From Crambe crambe (lineage: Eukaryota > Porifera > Demospongiae > Poecilosclerida > Crambeidae): a stretch of DNA of 64,000 nucleotides. Position 1 is the stretch's first letter; every line of letters begins with the position of its first letter. Shown piece after piece: positions 33,758 through 45,560 of the stretch. Where the stretch lies: NCBI GenBank assembly GCA_963924555.1, contig OZ004583.1, positions 4,745,501 to 4,809,500 of the forward strand, read 5' to 3'. The notes below the pieces were generated by a model. That model was not told where the DNA came from, searched no databases, and saw only the letters and a list, made by a program, of their open reading frames with translations. Made by a program: the position numbers and the translations under genes.

Positions 33758-34113
33758 TTGGACAACCATATCTCGCGAACCACTCAAGCTACAACAAATA
33801 TTTCTGGATAAATCCACTCCAAATTCTATCAACTATAATCAGATTCTTTTCTACTCGTCGATCCTCTAAAGAGTACAAAAAAAGGAGACACAATGGAGCA
33901 GAGTACTCGACTAACTTAATTATATGGAAGCCATCTTTTTTTATAATACGCATGCGCATGTATTTCATATCCGATTATTCGAAATTATAATATTGCCATG
34001 TTACTCATTCATGTGCGTCCAAGACTTTAGCTACAAAGTTGTTCTTACTAGTTACTACCAGCTATTGATTTGGCTACATTGAGATTTACTCAGTTCTTTT
34101 AAGAACTATTCAT

Positions 34114-34401
34114 TTGGTTACATTGAAGACATTTTCAGTTTGGGGACATATCAAAATTTCCCAATGTGAAATTGTCAAATTTACATTGTTTTTTGCTCAA
34201 AATTACTCTAAAGTAGCTGGTAAAATTGATGTAACTGTTCCAAAGCAAGTCGTTGCTACTTTTTCACCAGGTGCAGATTCGAAAACCGGATCCTTAGGGA
34301 AATCCTGTGGTGATGGTAAATGGAAAATATTTCAGTTCAAGCCTCTTGATAAATCAGAACGTAAAGCAGTTTATGAAACATGTACATTTCAGTGGAAGTA
34401 G
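34114..34401 (+). other. Unidentified open frame before the helicase fragment
   Basis: 95 codons including KIDVTVPKQVVATFSPGAD and KIFQFKPLDKSERKAVY. It has protein-like composition but I do not recognise it, and its relation to the helicase piece is unclear. Confidence 0.2.
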
Positions 34402-34404
34402 TGG

Positions 34405-36185
34405 TTTCAGCCACCCAAGCCGATACAGAGTTGAGAATCACAGAACACTTTAACAAAATTTATTTTAATTCCTGTGGTGCTCCCAGATACATCGAAAGTT
34501 TACTTAAAAAAGAAGATGATTATATAAGTTCATGGTTATGAAAAACTACTATATCTACTGGAAGCAGTTTCCTCTTATCCTGTGACTATTCACAAGTGCC
34601 AGGGATTGTCTTTGGACTGTACCTATCTAGCAAGGTATTTGCTGATGGTATGGCTTATGTAGCACTTTCTAGGGTGAAATCACTTGCTGGATTGCACCTG
34701 ATATCTTTTGACAATAATTCTATCAAGGTCAATACCAAGTGTCTTAAAGAAGTTAACAGGTTGCGGGAACTGTATAGAAAAGATCTTCCTTTGTATGACA
34801 TCCTCACTGCATCTTCTCGCTCTAAGCGTAAGGTTACTGGTAGTTGTGAACTAGACAAGCCAGTTCCTAAGAAGAGACGCACCTCAATAAAGAGTGCTGA
34901 AAAATCCAATACTCCTAAGAAAAAAACAAACACCAAGAATGAATGTAGTAACAAACCACAGGCAGATAAGCCACGTACTGATCCTGGGTCGCAGTTACCA
35001 AGGACATGGCCGTTTAAGTTTCATTCAGTTGATGAACAATGGCAACGTGGCATTTGCGCTTTATTAGGTTTCAATTTCGAAAAGACCAATGGAGTAGCTC
35101 CAGGCGGTGAATCTTTACCTCTCACTTGCCCAGACCAGCAGGAAATAAAGTCCATCATGGGAGATGGAAATTGCATGTTTCGCTCCCTGTTCTATGTTAT
35201 CACAGGTTCTGAGAACCAACACAAGGAAGTACGTGCAAAAATAGTCCAGCATATGAAAGACATTGCTCATAGGACACATCAAAGGTTATTACCCAAATTG
35301 CTCCAATGTGCAGGAATACATACAGTCTAGTGCAATGGACAAAGCTGCATGGGGCACTGACATCGAATTGCTTACCATGTCTCATTTGTCAAAAACATGC
35401 ATTTTCTCATATACGGTCCAGAGACAAAGCTGGGATAGGTATGCACCCAACAGTGTAGACAAAACTATAGCTTTGTCATCAAAATCTATATACCTAAGAC
35501 ACCCTTGTGATCACTATAATGTTGTGCTTGCAACTGAACCAATAAGTTCAAGCAGTAATCAACATGACAAACCACGCCCTACAAATTCTAAGCGCAAGAA
35601 TACTGATACCAAACCCGAAAAAAAGTCTCGCATTGATAATGGGCAGGCTGACATAATGCAGGAATAGCCCAATTTCAGATTTCATTCTGTGAATGAGCAG
35701 TGGCAAAGTACTGCATGTACCTTCCATTTGTGTGCTCAAATGGAGTTAGTCAAGGTGGTGCCAATATAGTTCTTATATGTCCACACAGACTGGAAAAGAT
35801 CAGAGGAGATGGCAACTGTCTATTTCGCTCCTTTTCTCATATAATAACTGGCACTCAAAACCACTATAAGACTGTCCGTTCTGCCATAGTTGCACACATG
35901 CCAAGTATTGAGCCTTATATAGAAGGTAGTGGCATCCGTAGTGTAGTTGAGTACCTTAGGACAAGTAATATGGAAAAAACAGGCACTTGGGGTACTGATA
36001 TCGAAATTTTAACTTTGGTACATTTACTAAATACTCCAGTGTATACGTACATGGATGATATTAAGCAATGGCAACACTTCACACCCGGGAATATAGATCC
36101 CACATTGCATAATGATGTAACTCAGATAGGTCACATGACGAGTTGGGACTGGCTGGAAGTACATAAGATGTGGTATTGCACTTAG
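34405..36185 (+). pseudogene. Helitron-type PIF1 helicase end followed by two OTU protease domains
   Basis: From about 34575 the translation reads VTIHKCQGLSLDC, then after a one-base shift FADGMAYVALSRVKSLAGLH, the last motifs of a PIF1-like Helitron helicase. A lysine-rich linker follows. The first OTU domain has FHSVDEQWQ, GDGNCMFRSL (catalytic Asp/Cys) and, after a frame change near 35280, AWGTDIELL and HPCDHYNVV (catalytic His). After a second linker and a TAG at about 35665, a second OTU begins FHSVNEQWQ, with GDGNCLFRSF and TWGTDIEIL; its final His segment is lost before 36185. OTU proteases remove ubiquitin and are known passengers of Helitrons. The Rep nuclease part is missing. Confidence 0.7.
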
Positions 36186-37400
36186 AATGGCATTGTTGTG
36201 TTCTGGTGTGCACACTTAATTTAGGCCAAACATGCCATTCACTTATGTCCCAACCTAAATGGCACCGCACTCTTTCCTTTAACAACAGTACTATAAACAC
36301 AGACTTAAATAATGCCTGCTAAGATTTATATTATTTGATTGTGTCATGCTGATGAGCTCCATATAAAGTGAAACAATATTGCTTCCTCTTGCAAAAGAGG
36401 GACTGAGGTGGTTGATAGTCCATGACTTATCAAATAAGGTTTTTAAAAAATCCTCAATCCTGTTCAATTAACTGTGTAGGGTGCTACTTATATAGGAATG
36501 TGCACAAATGTAGCTCTCTAGGGTATGGCTCAAACCATATAATAATAGGAGGCCATATGCCAAGTGCCTACAATTAATCTGTTTGGACAAAATGCTGTAT
36601 CAAATAATATTAAGGATGACCATTCAAAAGAAGTGTTAGTTAATTAGAAGCTAAAGATTTCATATCTGAGCATAAAAATCTTTACTTCCACTAGTCTTGT
36701 AGTGGTCCCTTGATGCCATGAAGAAACAAAATAGCAATCACATTTGTACACATTGATTAATGCTAGTTAATTTTATTACATGCCATGTAGATTGGTACTG
36801 CTGGTTATGTAAAAAAGTTTCCCTATGTAAGTTATATTCTCTTGAATTAATTTGCTCATTCTGTGATATATGTATGTAGGACACCTCCGTGTTTACATGC
36901 CTTTGTGGCAAAAAAACTTGGCCCTAGTGGCATTTATCGACATACAAAGAAAGCTGGAATGGACTGCCACTTAAGTGCCAGTGGAGTACTATAATGGAAT
37001 GTTTGATTGCTCTTTTTGAGCTTCTTTCTGATATTATAGCAGTGATAAGCAGTGAAGAGATGCAGAGTGAAGAACAGTGAGTGTCTGGTAGTACTGGCCA
37101 GGGTCCAGGGCACAGGAACCCTCCTCCCTGCACCTGTCACATGTTGTACACCACACTTGCTTTTTCATCATAGTTCATCACCTCATAGAAAATTATATGT
37201 ATAACTGAATAACAGACTAACTCTCCTACTACTATAACCAAACTATTATACATCCTATAATCAATGTAGCACCCTACACATAAATATTATGTAACATCCC
37301 ATTCATGTCACTGGTATCAAGAAAAACAGGTATAATTGCAACATTAAACAACACTTCACATAGATTAATTAAATCATGTCAGGTATGCACAATCTGCGCA
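36186..37400. other. No gene seen
   Basis: AT-rich sequence downstream of the OTU region. No Helitron 3' hairpin/CTRR end was located with confidence. Confidence 0.35.
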
Positions 37401-37418
37401 TGTGCAGAATTCAGACTT

Positions 37419-37629
37419 CACTTACAATCTGTATTATTGTTCTTTCCACACAGAACTAACTCTAGGAATGCGCATTTATGGCTGTGCTACATATGATTCA
37501 TTATTCAAATATTGCTTGAATGACGAAGAAGTCCGGGGGTCTTTCCTGGAGGTTTTCCTTCCTGGTCTAACTGTTACCAGTAGCACCTTACTCAATGAAC
37601 ACATGTGCCGAATTAAGTTGGACTGGTAA
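37419..37629 (+). CDS. Unidentified exon, partly duplicated at 58.6 kb
   Basis: After the acceptor TCTTTCCACACAG the frame reads ELTLGMRIYGCATYDSLF, YCLNDEEVRGSFLEVFLPGL and STLLNEHM. 'VR.SFL..F...L.V..S..L.EHM' is protein-like and I have a weak memory of it in nuclease-like multicopy proteins, without a name. Nearly the same DNA, shortened, lies reversed inside a Tc1 transposase at 58,633-58,772. The flanking exons were not found. Confidence 0.35.
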
Positions 37630-38194
37630 GAGAAACAATCTATCTAGATACAAAACATAGGCTACCTATTAAACTGATAAGCTCTCCTAACTTAGCTACA
37701 GATACTAGTAGTACTGTCAGTGAAGAACTAGTGATAATTATATTATCCTTTCATTATTATTCTTTTCAAATTGATGACCTCCTGATGGACCACCATCCTC
37801 ACAACAATGCTGACATGCTGAGCTATCTACACTATGCGTACTGTATAGCTACGTCATAATAAAATAACTTGCATTGGGGATTGGGTGCTTACCCCTATGG
37901 ATCTAGATAATGTTGCAGCAGCTGTAGTGGTCTGCAGGATGTACCCTAATAGGTAAGTCTGTGCACAAAATTAATTTCATGCCATTAACCGGTATCACAA
38001 AAAAATCTGCAGTATTAAATGTGCAATTTGACCGAATTAAATTGTAGGCAGGGAAGAGGTGGGCATTGATGTGGTGGGTGGAGGGGGGAAGAGGTGAAAT
38101 TGAAAGAAGTGTGAGAGGAAGAGGAGGTTATTTAACTAAAAAGCTCTCTGCATGATTATAACTTCACGTCAATTGCAGGGTACCCAAGAGGTGG

Positions 38195-38640
38195 ACCAGA
38201 AGGAGGGATGGGAAGAGGAGGAGGAGGGATGGGATGAGGAGAAGGAGGGATTGGACGAGGAGAAGGAGGAATTTGACGAGGAGAAGGAGGGATTGGACAA
38301 GGAGAAGGAGGGATGGGACGAGGAGAAGGAGGGATGGGACGAGGAGGAGGAGGGATTTGACGAGGAGGAGGAGGGATTTGACGAGGAGAAGGATGGATTG
38401 GACGAGGAGAAGGAGGGATGGGACGAGGAGAAGGAGGGATGGGACGAGGAGGAGGAGGGATTGGACGAGGAGAAGGAGGGATTGGACGAGGAGGAGGAGG
38501 GATGGGACGAGGAGGAGGAGGGATTGGACGAGGAGAAGGAGGGATTGGACGAGGAGAAGGAGGGATGGGACGAGGAGAAGGAGGGATGGGACGAGGAGAA
38601 GGAGGGATGGGACGAAGAGGAGGAAGAGGAACTGAAAGGG
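38195..38640 (+). repeat. 21-bp minisatellite, about 20 copies
   Basis: The unit GATGGGACGAGGAGAAGGAGG repeats with point changes (TGG/TTG/TTT at one codon, GAA/GAG at another). The unit has no stop codon in any of six frames, so all frames are open over more than 400 bp. The forward frame from 38152 would give a WDEEKEG heptad array. There is no evidence that it is translated, and the purine-only strand bias alone could explain it. Confidence 0.9.
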
Positions 38641-38710
38641 AAAGAGGTGGAAAGGTAGAAGGAGGGGTAGGAAGAGGAGGAGGAGCAGGCAAAGAAATCC
38701 ACCATCTTTC

Positions 38711-39150
38711 ATGAGAGGGAGGAAGAGGGCCTCGGTACTTACTCCATTTGTAATAAATTTGCATTATTTAGTAACATTTAACAGTCTTCTGCTGATGCTG
38801 CGGCTTCTTCTGAACAGAATCAAGAGCAGAATCCCTCCTCCTTTTCCTCCTACTTTTGACCAGAGAGCTAAAAGCGTAGATATAACATCTCTCTATAATT
38901 ATTCATCATGTATTAGCTATGACCAGGTGGGAGATGAACATTTTGCAATGCAATAGTTTAGAAATAGTGATGAAAACAATACAGATTTCTAAGTCCATCA
39001 AGAGTGACAGAAGCTTTCTGTTGATATGCTTACTTTGTGCATACCAATAAAAATATGGTAATGGGTCGTCAAAGTGCCAACCTACCTAAAACTGACAATA
39101 CCTTCTTTCAAACATAACATAATGATTTTGATTGACTATAAAAAGTACGG
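38711..39150. other. No gene seen
   Basis: Spacer between the minisatellite and the foldback; an open frame at 38711-38956 is not recognisable. Confidence 0.3.
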
Positions 39151-39151
39151 A

Positions 39152-39459
39152 AACAAGGTGGGGTAGCTTGCTGGCTATGTACTGCACTTGCTCTGCTAAC
39201 TGTCACAGAATTGATAAACCCTACATCATTGCATGGACAGCATTTGTCACTGTGCTCTGCTAACTGTCACATTAACCCTACATCGCTGCAAGGTGTAGCC
39301 AAAAAGGATAATACGGCAGCAGCGATGTAGGGTATATGTCAATTTTATGACTGTTAGCAGAACATAAATGCAGTCTATGCAGCGATGTAGGGTTTGTCAA
39401 TTCTTTGAAAGTTAGCAGAGCAAATGCAGTACATAGCCAGCAAGCTACTCCACCTTGTT
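39152..39459. mobile_element. Nested foldback element
   Basis: AACAAGGTGGGGTAGCTTGC and about 75 bp following pair with the reverse complement ending at 39459. Inside, a second block (CTCTGCTAACTGTCACATTA to CATCGCTGCA) is a diverged direct repeat of the first and pairs with an inner inverted copy (GCAGCGATGTAGGGT). The order is A-A'-a'-a, that is, a duplicated arm on each side. Confidence 0.75.
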
Positions 39460-40540
39460 ATAAGTGTAAAGACTCGAGGCATATGTAGAGGAGGAAACTT
39501 GGCCCCAGCGGTACTATTTCAAAACTAAATACCCTCTGCTTAGCACAGAGCATCATCTAGCTGCTCATCATCATCCCTGCAAGACGGGTCAAACAAGTCA
39601 CCCGCCTGTACCTGCCTGCCATTTGCCTCCAGACAAGTTGGCAATAGCCAAGAGTTAATCTGCCATTCATCCAGTCCCTGAGCATCCCCACTTCATATGG
39701 TGCCTATAGCATCAGGGGGTCGGCACCCCTGTGGTGATTATAGACAACTCAATGACACAGTTCTGGACCTGCCAACCTACACATTTTCTTGAAGATAGAC
39801 CTTGTATGGTACCAGTTGAGGAAGATGTGCCAAAGACAGCCATCATAAGAGATGTCAATGCTGCCCTCTCCTATTTGTGGAAACTTACAGTTTATGATTG
39901 CAACCAAGGCAAATAAAAATGAAATTGTTCTCTCGTAAAAAGAAAATCTCTGATTTTAGTTGTAAATACTAAATTGTGATTAGGTGAATTTAGTTAATAG
40001 TTAAGTCTGAAAAGAAAGCATTTTTGGAAATTTACCATACAAACTGCATTTGTTATGGCTCCTATGCAGAGGATGAAGGCGCTGATAGCAAGTATTCTAC
40101 CAGGCAGAGTTTACTGCAGACAAAATGATCGTGGATGCCATGGGGCTGCCAAAAAAACCACCATCTCTCCAGCTGGGAGCAACTGCAGCCTTGTGCAAGG
40201 CAAACCTTGTGAACTGGTTTGATGCCATTATTCGCCAGTTTGTCAATGGGGCCGATGGATAGAGGACGAGGTGAAGGAAGAGGAGAAGAAGTGATACTGA
40301 AGCAGGAGGAGGAAGTGTGATGATCACGAAGAATTTCAAGTGCATAGTACTTACTTCTCAGTCACCCGTTTTCAAGAGGCAGATCTAGTGTCATTTCGAT
40401 ATCAGATATAGACCCCCGGTAATTTCTGAGATGCTGGCCTATCTCTATCTCAGGAGATTAATTGCCAACAGTTGGTTATGCTCTGCGAGAAGGAGATCTG
40501 GCTGTTACCAATATGTTGTGGACTTGCTAATCAGAAGTAA
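39460..40540. other. Unidentified fragments only
   Basis: 39757-39916 reads VPKTAIIRDVNAALSYLW; 40105-40260 on + reads MIVDAMGLPKKPPSLQLGA and NWFDAIIRQFVNG. They may be exons of the kinase-like gene that follows, but I cannot show it. Confidence 0.25.
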
Positions 40541-40822
40541 ATGTTACAAGTCAGTGGACGCAAGTATAATGGAGTGGCCGATATACACCTTTCATTTTTA
40601 ACTACTGTTTCCACTTTTTGTCCTACATCCAAAGGGTGCATGCCCTTTGTGAGGAGTGTTGTCAAGGCCATTCAAGAACTTCATCGTTTTAACACTGCAC
40701 ATCTGGACATCAGGCTTGAGAATATTTGTTTCAATACTAACAATGAGGCCATCCTGATTGACATAGACCGAAGTTGTAGCAAGACCGATCGTGCATCACA
40801 TCTGTATTTGCGATTTAGTTGA
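40541..40822 (+). pseudogene. Kinase-like catalytic-loop fragment
   Basis: The frame reads FVRSVVKAIQELHRFNTAHL then DIRLENICFNTNNEAILID then IDRSC. HLDIRLENICF is a variant of the kinase HxDxxxxN catalytic loop, and LIDIDR stands in the place of DFG. I recall such HLDIRLENICF kinase-like genes as multicopy in sponges. Other kinase lobes are not seen and the frame stops at 40822, so this is a fragment. With DFG replaced by DID it might be a pseudokinase. Confidence 0.4.
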
Positions 40823-43070
40823 AATGTACAAAATAATGTGAATCTGATACGTGGACTTATTCGGACAATGATACCTAGACCTCATTGTCTTCTACACAAG
40901 CTCGTAGATAGTGGTGAGTTGGACTAGCTAGGGTGTGAAATATGTGTTATGTCCTTTTTTTTTTTTTTATAGGAAGAGCTGCTATTATGAACAGCATACT
41001 AATAGGAAGGAGGACAGATTTACACACAAATGTAAGTTATGATGTATACACTGTACATTGAATATTTCATAACAATATGTACAGTCTATGGAAGCAAAAT
41101 TATAAATGTGACATCATGACCTGGAGTTAATTTCCTTGCCTATATCCCAATCACCACGTATACTACTGAACTGTCCACTAAGGATCTCATTGCACAAGAA
41201 ACTCTGTTGTGTCAATAGGACGTATTTCAAAGTTTCTGGACCAGTTCGTTAATGGATTGCAAGTCATGATTAAGTCATTATAGTTATGGCCTGATAATAC
41301 AGAACAAAAAAGAACCAGTAATAATATTATTTCAATTCCAAAATGTGATGTGCATGCACATATAATTTAAATCTGATTATTGCTAATTCTCTTCCGTTTT
41401 GCAGCATCTCAATCAGAAATCACCCCAAAATTTAGCAACTACTATCATGTGATACTGGTGGGTATGGTACCAGCAACACTAGGCTTTTTGCCTCGTTTGG
41501 TGCCAAAGGTGCCCAGGTACAGTGCTGGAGGTGACTATGCATGGTGGTACGTTTCATGTGTACGCATGATGATGCATATTGAGCATGTACATTAGCTCTA
41601 GAGCTAGCTAGCTAGACTCAAGCTCTACTACAATACTAAGGACAAACAGACAGGCTCGCAGTCACTACGTGGTAACTCTATGAAGAGCTTACGTCCTGGA
41701 CTCAATGACGAACAACATTAGTCCCTATTCCAATATGGCTGTTGCTACATTTTCTCGCTCTTTGAGTATCGACAATAACTTGATTCCAATTCCTCTCAAG
41801 GTTTTTAGAAAGAAATGCCTAATTTCCTATTTACATGTAATTACCACAATCAGTCTGATGAAAGATCGATGTATGAAGTAATGCTACATTTCACCCACAT
41901 ATTTGGGTAGCAGTCAAAATGATTCAAGAAGATGAAGGATGGTGTCACACCCGAACTATTCTTTGATACCAAAGGATCTCTATCTCCAATATTTCAAGAT
42001 CTACTGGAAACGAAACGTGGGATTGGTTGCACTTGATGAAGTTCATGTGATAAACACCTAGAAATCGTTCAGGTGAGTGCATGCATCTACAACTGTTACG
42101 ATGAATTTAGGAAATGCCTCATAGCATAGACATGAGTAAACACCTATTCCAGTGGAGGGGAAAGTTCGAGTGACCTCTTACCAGGATCCCTGTGAAGTCG
42201 TTTATGATGGCCACTGAAGCAGCAGAACATCGGTGATGCTAATTGAGCCTGGATCAATGAACGAGCCAGCAGTCCTCTACCTCTAATTACATTCTCCTGA
42301 AAGAGCCTTCTTTCACACCCTACCACCACCAGGAGAATACTCCAAGGGTGATGTTAGATCTGTATGGTTGATGGTAAGAAAAGCACTCACATTCCTTGAT
42401 GTCACCATAGATCACGACAACGCTCACTGGAGAGAGCAATATCATTAGTGCTAGTGAAAATAAGTCTCAGTTTAGGCTATACCTTAGACTAACAGTCCTG
42501 GGACACAATATTACAAAAACAATTGCACAACTGCCATCAACTCCAACATTCTCAGAGACACAGCAGTCACAGCCTACTCAACTGTCGCATTGTGAAACAT
42601 CTGCACTAGCAACTTCATGACTGCCATCAATTGCTGGAATTTCGACTATGTAGTTCATTGGAGATTTCATCATAATATTGTATGAGCCGAAATGAATCTG
42701 ATCTGGAAGATCTATACAGTTTATGATAAGATAGCCTAATTTTGTTAAGGCCTTTACTCCTGATGTACTGTTGCATCAAGGGTTGATTCATAACCGGACT
42801 AGTGCCTAGGGTTTACGCTCTGAGCATCAAGAGACCAGAAAGCTAATGACAGATTCGCTAGTCAGTTGCGAGGTAAAGGTCCAAGAATCACGTGTACGGG
42901 GCGGGGCATAAAAACATCTGCCACGTTGTAGGTTGAAAGCTAACAAGTTAGAAAATGACGTGCTATTTTTGAACATGTCAATTTAAAGGTAAAGGATTAT
43001 AGCACAGTCATTTCTGAGTAGATTGGTATAAGAATTATAGCATTTGAATGAACCAGATGAAAACGGCGAT
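40823..43070. other. No confident gene
   Basis: Short protein-like scraps occur (for example KMKDGVTPELFFDTKGSLS near 41935) but no family was recognised. CAGGCTCGCAGTCACTACG at 41,651 resembles the hAT end at 25,829 and could be an orphan terminus. Confidence 0.3.
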
Positions 43071-43071
43071 T

Positions 43072-43225
43072 ATTGAAGCCACTGTAAAATGATACTGCTT
43101 TGTTCTCTGCTCTTCATACTTCAGTCCTAGTATATTGAAGGTGTTCCATTGAAGTCGCTGTAAAATGATACTGCTTTGTTCTCTGCTCTTCATACTTGAG
43201 TCCTAGTATATTGAAGGTGTTCCAT
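43072..43225. repeat. 76-bp tandem duplication
   Basis: ATTGAAGCCACTGTAAAATG starts unit 1 and ATTGAAGTCGCTGTAAAATG unit 2, 76 bp later. The units differ at only about three positions, which indicates a recent duplication. Confidence 0.9.
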
Positions 43226-43527
43226 CTTCAAGTTAGGAGTTGCTGACTGCAGGAGGCAGGTATTCTGGAGTTATGAAAGAAAATATTAAGTACTACTCCA
43301 ATGGAGCATCTGTGCCATCCCTACTTAGATACTCTCTGATACCTAATTGCTATTGAGGCAAGCGTTCAACAAACATTGCGAGAAAAATTAGCCACAAAAC
43401 TGTGTCACTTGTACCTGCCCTTGTTTTACGATGACAATAACTCACTGGTGTTATATCAGGAAGTTTTCATGATCATGTCATACAACAAGAAGAAATATTT
43501 GAAGTGAAATTAAATTACTAAGTTTGA

Positions 43528-43551
43528 GGGGGGGGGGGGGGGGGGGGGGGG
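43528..43551. repeat. Poly-G tract (24 G)
   Basis: Uninterrupted run of 24 G. No coding context. Confidence 0.9.
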
Positions 43552-45150
43552 AATGGGTTGTATATCTTCTACCCTGAAATCAAGTATGAATGAAAAAACA
43601 ATAAAATTTGTTTGTGTCATGAAACATAGACCTTAATTTTTGGTTGAAGTATAGATATTCTCAAAAAATATTAAAATGGCTATAATTCAATATATTTTGT
43701 AACAACTCCCTTTGCTCCCTTCAAGGCAGCAAGAAAAGTGTTGTGGATGATTGTTTTAATGATCCCACACTATATTCAAGTTTCCAAATAAAAAAAGTGG
43801 ATCTCTTTTAAAAGTCTGAAATCAAGTTGAGATAATAGCTTTTTTTTAAATGTAGATTCGTATGAAGTAACAAGAAAGCACACTAGAATACTATAAATGT
43901 TTATTCCAAATAAAAAGGAGAAGTAGGGATTGCAAATAATCATACTTGCTGTGTGTATGCATGTATATTCCCAGAAAGGTTTCGTAACTTAATCTTACCT
44001 TATCTTAGGAGTTTGGCATTCAAAGCGCATGCGCCAGTGACTATTAGCCAGTCACCAAAAGCTTACCTCATAGTTGACCGACTTGGAGAGACATAATGCC
44101 TACCTTACAGTCAACCAACAAATGATTATCCCATATGCACTGCAATGCAAAGCCTGCTGGAATTTGCCAAAATGGCTTCCTTGATTCTTGAGGGGGAAGG
44201 AGGCGGCAGTTTGAGTTTAGCTCCAAAAAGAGTACTAGCACACTAACTTGTAGACAGATATTACATTCAATTTGACAATTAATGAATCATTACACTTAAC
44301 AGCCAGTTTTTGCAGCACAATTCATCAGAAAAGCATGAACAGAAAGCCAGAGAATGCTTCGACTGTAAGATTCCTCCCCTCTAAGTACCAGTCTAACTTT
44401 GCAGTGCACTCCATTCCAAAAGGTGGTGGTAGACCCTGACAAAGGCCACATCTACTTTATAAAAGGTTCTAGTTTACTTAGCTACAACTCCTGACCACAC
44501 AGAATAGAATGGAAAATTTTCCAGGCTTATAAATTCTCTCAGGTGATTTGGACTGACATGTTCGAATAACTTACTCTATGGAGTAATCCATTCGCCTCAG
44601 TTAGCCTGTGCACTTAACCAGAATAGAACTATGATAGAACCTACCAGTTGCCCTCTGTCTTGACATACACAGCATAGATTACTCCAGCTCTAAGGTATCT
44701 AGTAAAGCCTACTCTGTTAAGAAAGCGTCCCTTAATTTCTTGTGCAGCTTTTATCTTTTTGACCTCGAAGGGGTATACCACCACCACAACCTTTAAATTA
44801 CAATGAACCAATTCTTAAACAACCACACAACTGATTCTCATACAAGCTCCTATATAAACCATTTTTTTTAATCACTATTAGGTCAGTAGTGTGGCATTAT
44901 ACTAAAACTCATACCTAATTGCGAAGGGGTCAAATGATGACACTTCATCGTGGCTCCATCCTTTGTGATCGGCTAAAGCTCACAACATTTCCCCAGCAGT
45001 AGTAGGGACACAGCCTCTGGAAATCACACAAGGAAAGTTAGATTGAAGTATCCCACTAATAACCAATAGTCTATGCTCTCAATCCCCTCTGGTTTTAAAA
45101 CTATAGCTAATTGCCTTTTCACAAGAACAAGACCAGCCTACCACCTACTG
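43552..45150. other. No gene seen
   Basis: AT-rich spacer without recognisable coding content. Confidence 0.4.
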
Positions 45151-45157
45151 GAGGATA

Positions 45158-45560
45158 AAGATCAAGAGTTAAATACAGCATAGACATAGTCTAGTCGGTT
45201 TACCAGCTCCATCAGCTTGCTAACACGTGCTCGGCGCGCGCAATCGCCTAAAATGACGTAGTGACCTAATCACGTGCAATCAGCTTAGTCTTTGCTTCTG
45301 AGAGAGTTAATCACATCCCACCATGTATCTGATGATGTAGCTACTGAGGTTGTAGTAGCTAAGTCATCTAACAACCCAGTCCACCTTTTCAAAAGAGAAA
45401 AGAACATGATCCAGAATCAAGAACCATTGAAGAAACATTCTGCTCCTTATAGCATGCAAGATTTTGGTGATGAATGAATACGGAAAACTAGCTACAGGTT
45501 CATGACATCCTCCAAGCTAGTTGTAGAGCACCATTGGTAGTTGTCTCGTAATCTTAGTCT
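45158..45560 (-). repeat. Inverted module, left copy
   Basis: On the minus strand this holds AGCTTGGAGGATGTCATGAACCT, then TACGTCATTTTAGG, the GC-rich core GCGCGCGCCGAGCACGTGT (45223-45241) and TATTTAACTCTTG. The same order occurs on + at 48,150-48,490. The core contains an E-box (CACGTG), so it may be a promoter. An open frame ending LEDVMNL runs into it. Confidence 0.6.

Noticed and set aside
36924..37140. Minus-strand frames near 37 kb with a Cys-rich start
   Set aside because: Two overlapping frames with no splice support or recognisable motif.
38156..38764. Long open frames on both strands over the minisatellite, up to 202 codons
   Set aside because: They exist because the 21-bp unit lacks stops in all frames. 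Low-complexity output with no splice or start context; annotated only as a repeat.
43528..43551. Telomere- or G-quadruplex-type element
   Set aside because: A plain homopolymer without the spaced G-tract pattern and without telomeric repeats around it.
45292..45477. Open frame MLLRELITSHHV...
   Set aside because: Antisense to the inverted module and without recognisable content.
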